Positions 63,935 through 64,000 of a stretch of DNA of 64,000 nucleotides are shown here, piece after piece (positions within the stretch are counted from its first letter, which is position 1; every line of letters begins with the position of its first letter). The stretch comes from UBA10438 sp964432155 (GTDB lineage Bacteria > Bacteroidota > Ignavibacteria > Kapaibacteriales > Kapaibacteriaceae). The notes below the pieces were generated by a model that saw only the letters and a program-made list of their open reading frames with translations, did not search any database and was not told where the DNA came from. Position numbers and translations under genes: made by a program. Location of the stretch: the NCBI GenBank assembly GCA_964432155.1, contig CAYSMF010000010.1:18622-82621 (forward strand), read 5' to 3'.

Positions 63935-64000
63935 TGAAGAACATCCTTTCGCTCCTCGCCGGTGGTCTGCTCGGACTCACCACATTGCACGCACAGGTGA
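63935..64000 (+). CDS. Partial CDS, secreted protein (N-terminal signal peptide only)
   Basis: From ATG 63935 the frame encodes MKNILSLLAGGLLGLTTLHA followed by QV, a clear signal peptide with cleavage after LHA, and leaves the window. ATG 63932 is the alternative. Nothing can be said of the mature protein. Confidence 0.6.

Overview
The window looks like chromosome of a member of the Bacteroidota-Chlorobiota (FCB) superphylum; my guess is a Kapaibacteria- or Ignavibacteria-like lineage. The reasons are in the sequence: several secreted proteins end in type IX secretion (T9SS) sorting domains; a cbb3 oxidase has CcoN and CcoO fused; there is a type III glutamine synthetase, a fused alpha-beta 2-oxoacid dehydrogenase E1, a DUF1800/DUF1501 pair, and Bacteroidota-type promoters (TTG-N19-TAnnTTTG) in front of many transcription units. 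Base composition is moderate and even. I see no prophage, insertion sequence, CRISPR array or other sign of a recent island: this is dense housekeeping chromosome with many 4-nt ATGA gene overlaps.

Layout. 1-2122 (minus): edge of a gene, then pyruvate-type E1 beta and alpha. 2208-11521 (minus): respiratory block with a monohaem cytochrome c, a TauE/SafE-like membrane protein, ccoH, ccoG, ccoP, ccoQ, ccoNO fusion, ccoS, ccoI and, at the head, an Fe-S type Rrf2 regulator. 11619-15562 (minus): fused E1, gmk, yicC. 15647-24133 (plus): purine nucleoside phosphorylase, a lipoprotein, then ribD, a TPR protein, a protein with about twelve G-x-D-x-Y repeats plus HEAT repeats, and RqcH. 24126-32149 (minus): arginine decarboxylase speA, a PorE-like OmpA/propeller protein and a large T9SS cargo. 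32214-35120 (plus): Fur-family regulator and topA. 35129-37746 (minus): Lrp/AsnC regulator and glutamine synthetase III. 37816-38502: mtgA. 38458-44414 (minus): ileS, a histone H1-like Lys/Ala/Pro protein, a DksA/TraR-like protein, lspA, rluD. 44473-45993: orphan sensor kinase. 46051-51630 (plus): murI, two DppBC-type permeases, holA, an NTF2-like protein, a PHP phosphoesterase, ribH. 51690-53936: PorZ-like propeller protein. 53996-54079: tRNA-Leu(GAG). 54151-60908 (minus): double-OmpA protein, DUF1800, DUF1501 with T9SS tail, Tat-type flavin oxidase. 60958-63818: LysE-type exporter, APC permease, small beta-barrel protein. 63935-end: start of a secreted protein.

How it fits together. The cco block codes for a high-affinity oxygen reductase with its copper and haem assembly factors, under a redox-sensing regulator. 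The secreted propeller, OmpA and Tat/T9SS proteins belong to one envelope and secretion economy. The most unusual observations are: (1) the histone-like gene ends in an A10 run, and the -1 frame stays open without a stop into the DksA-like gene, which suggests a frameshifted fusion protein (or an assembly indel); (2) a family of TAnnTTTG promoters only 3-6 nt before start codons, predicting leaderless mRNAs; (3) near-perfect palindromes in the fur/speA and lrp/mtgA divergent regions and upstream of ccoI; (4) a tandem repeat protein co-transcribed with rqcH.
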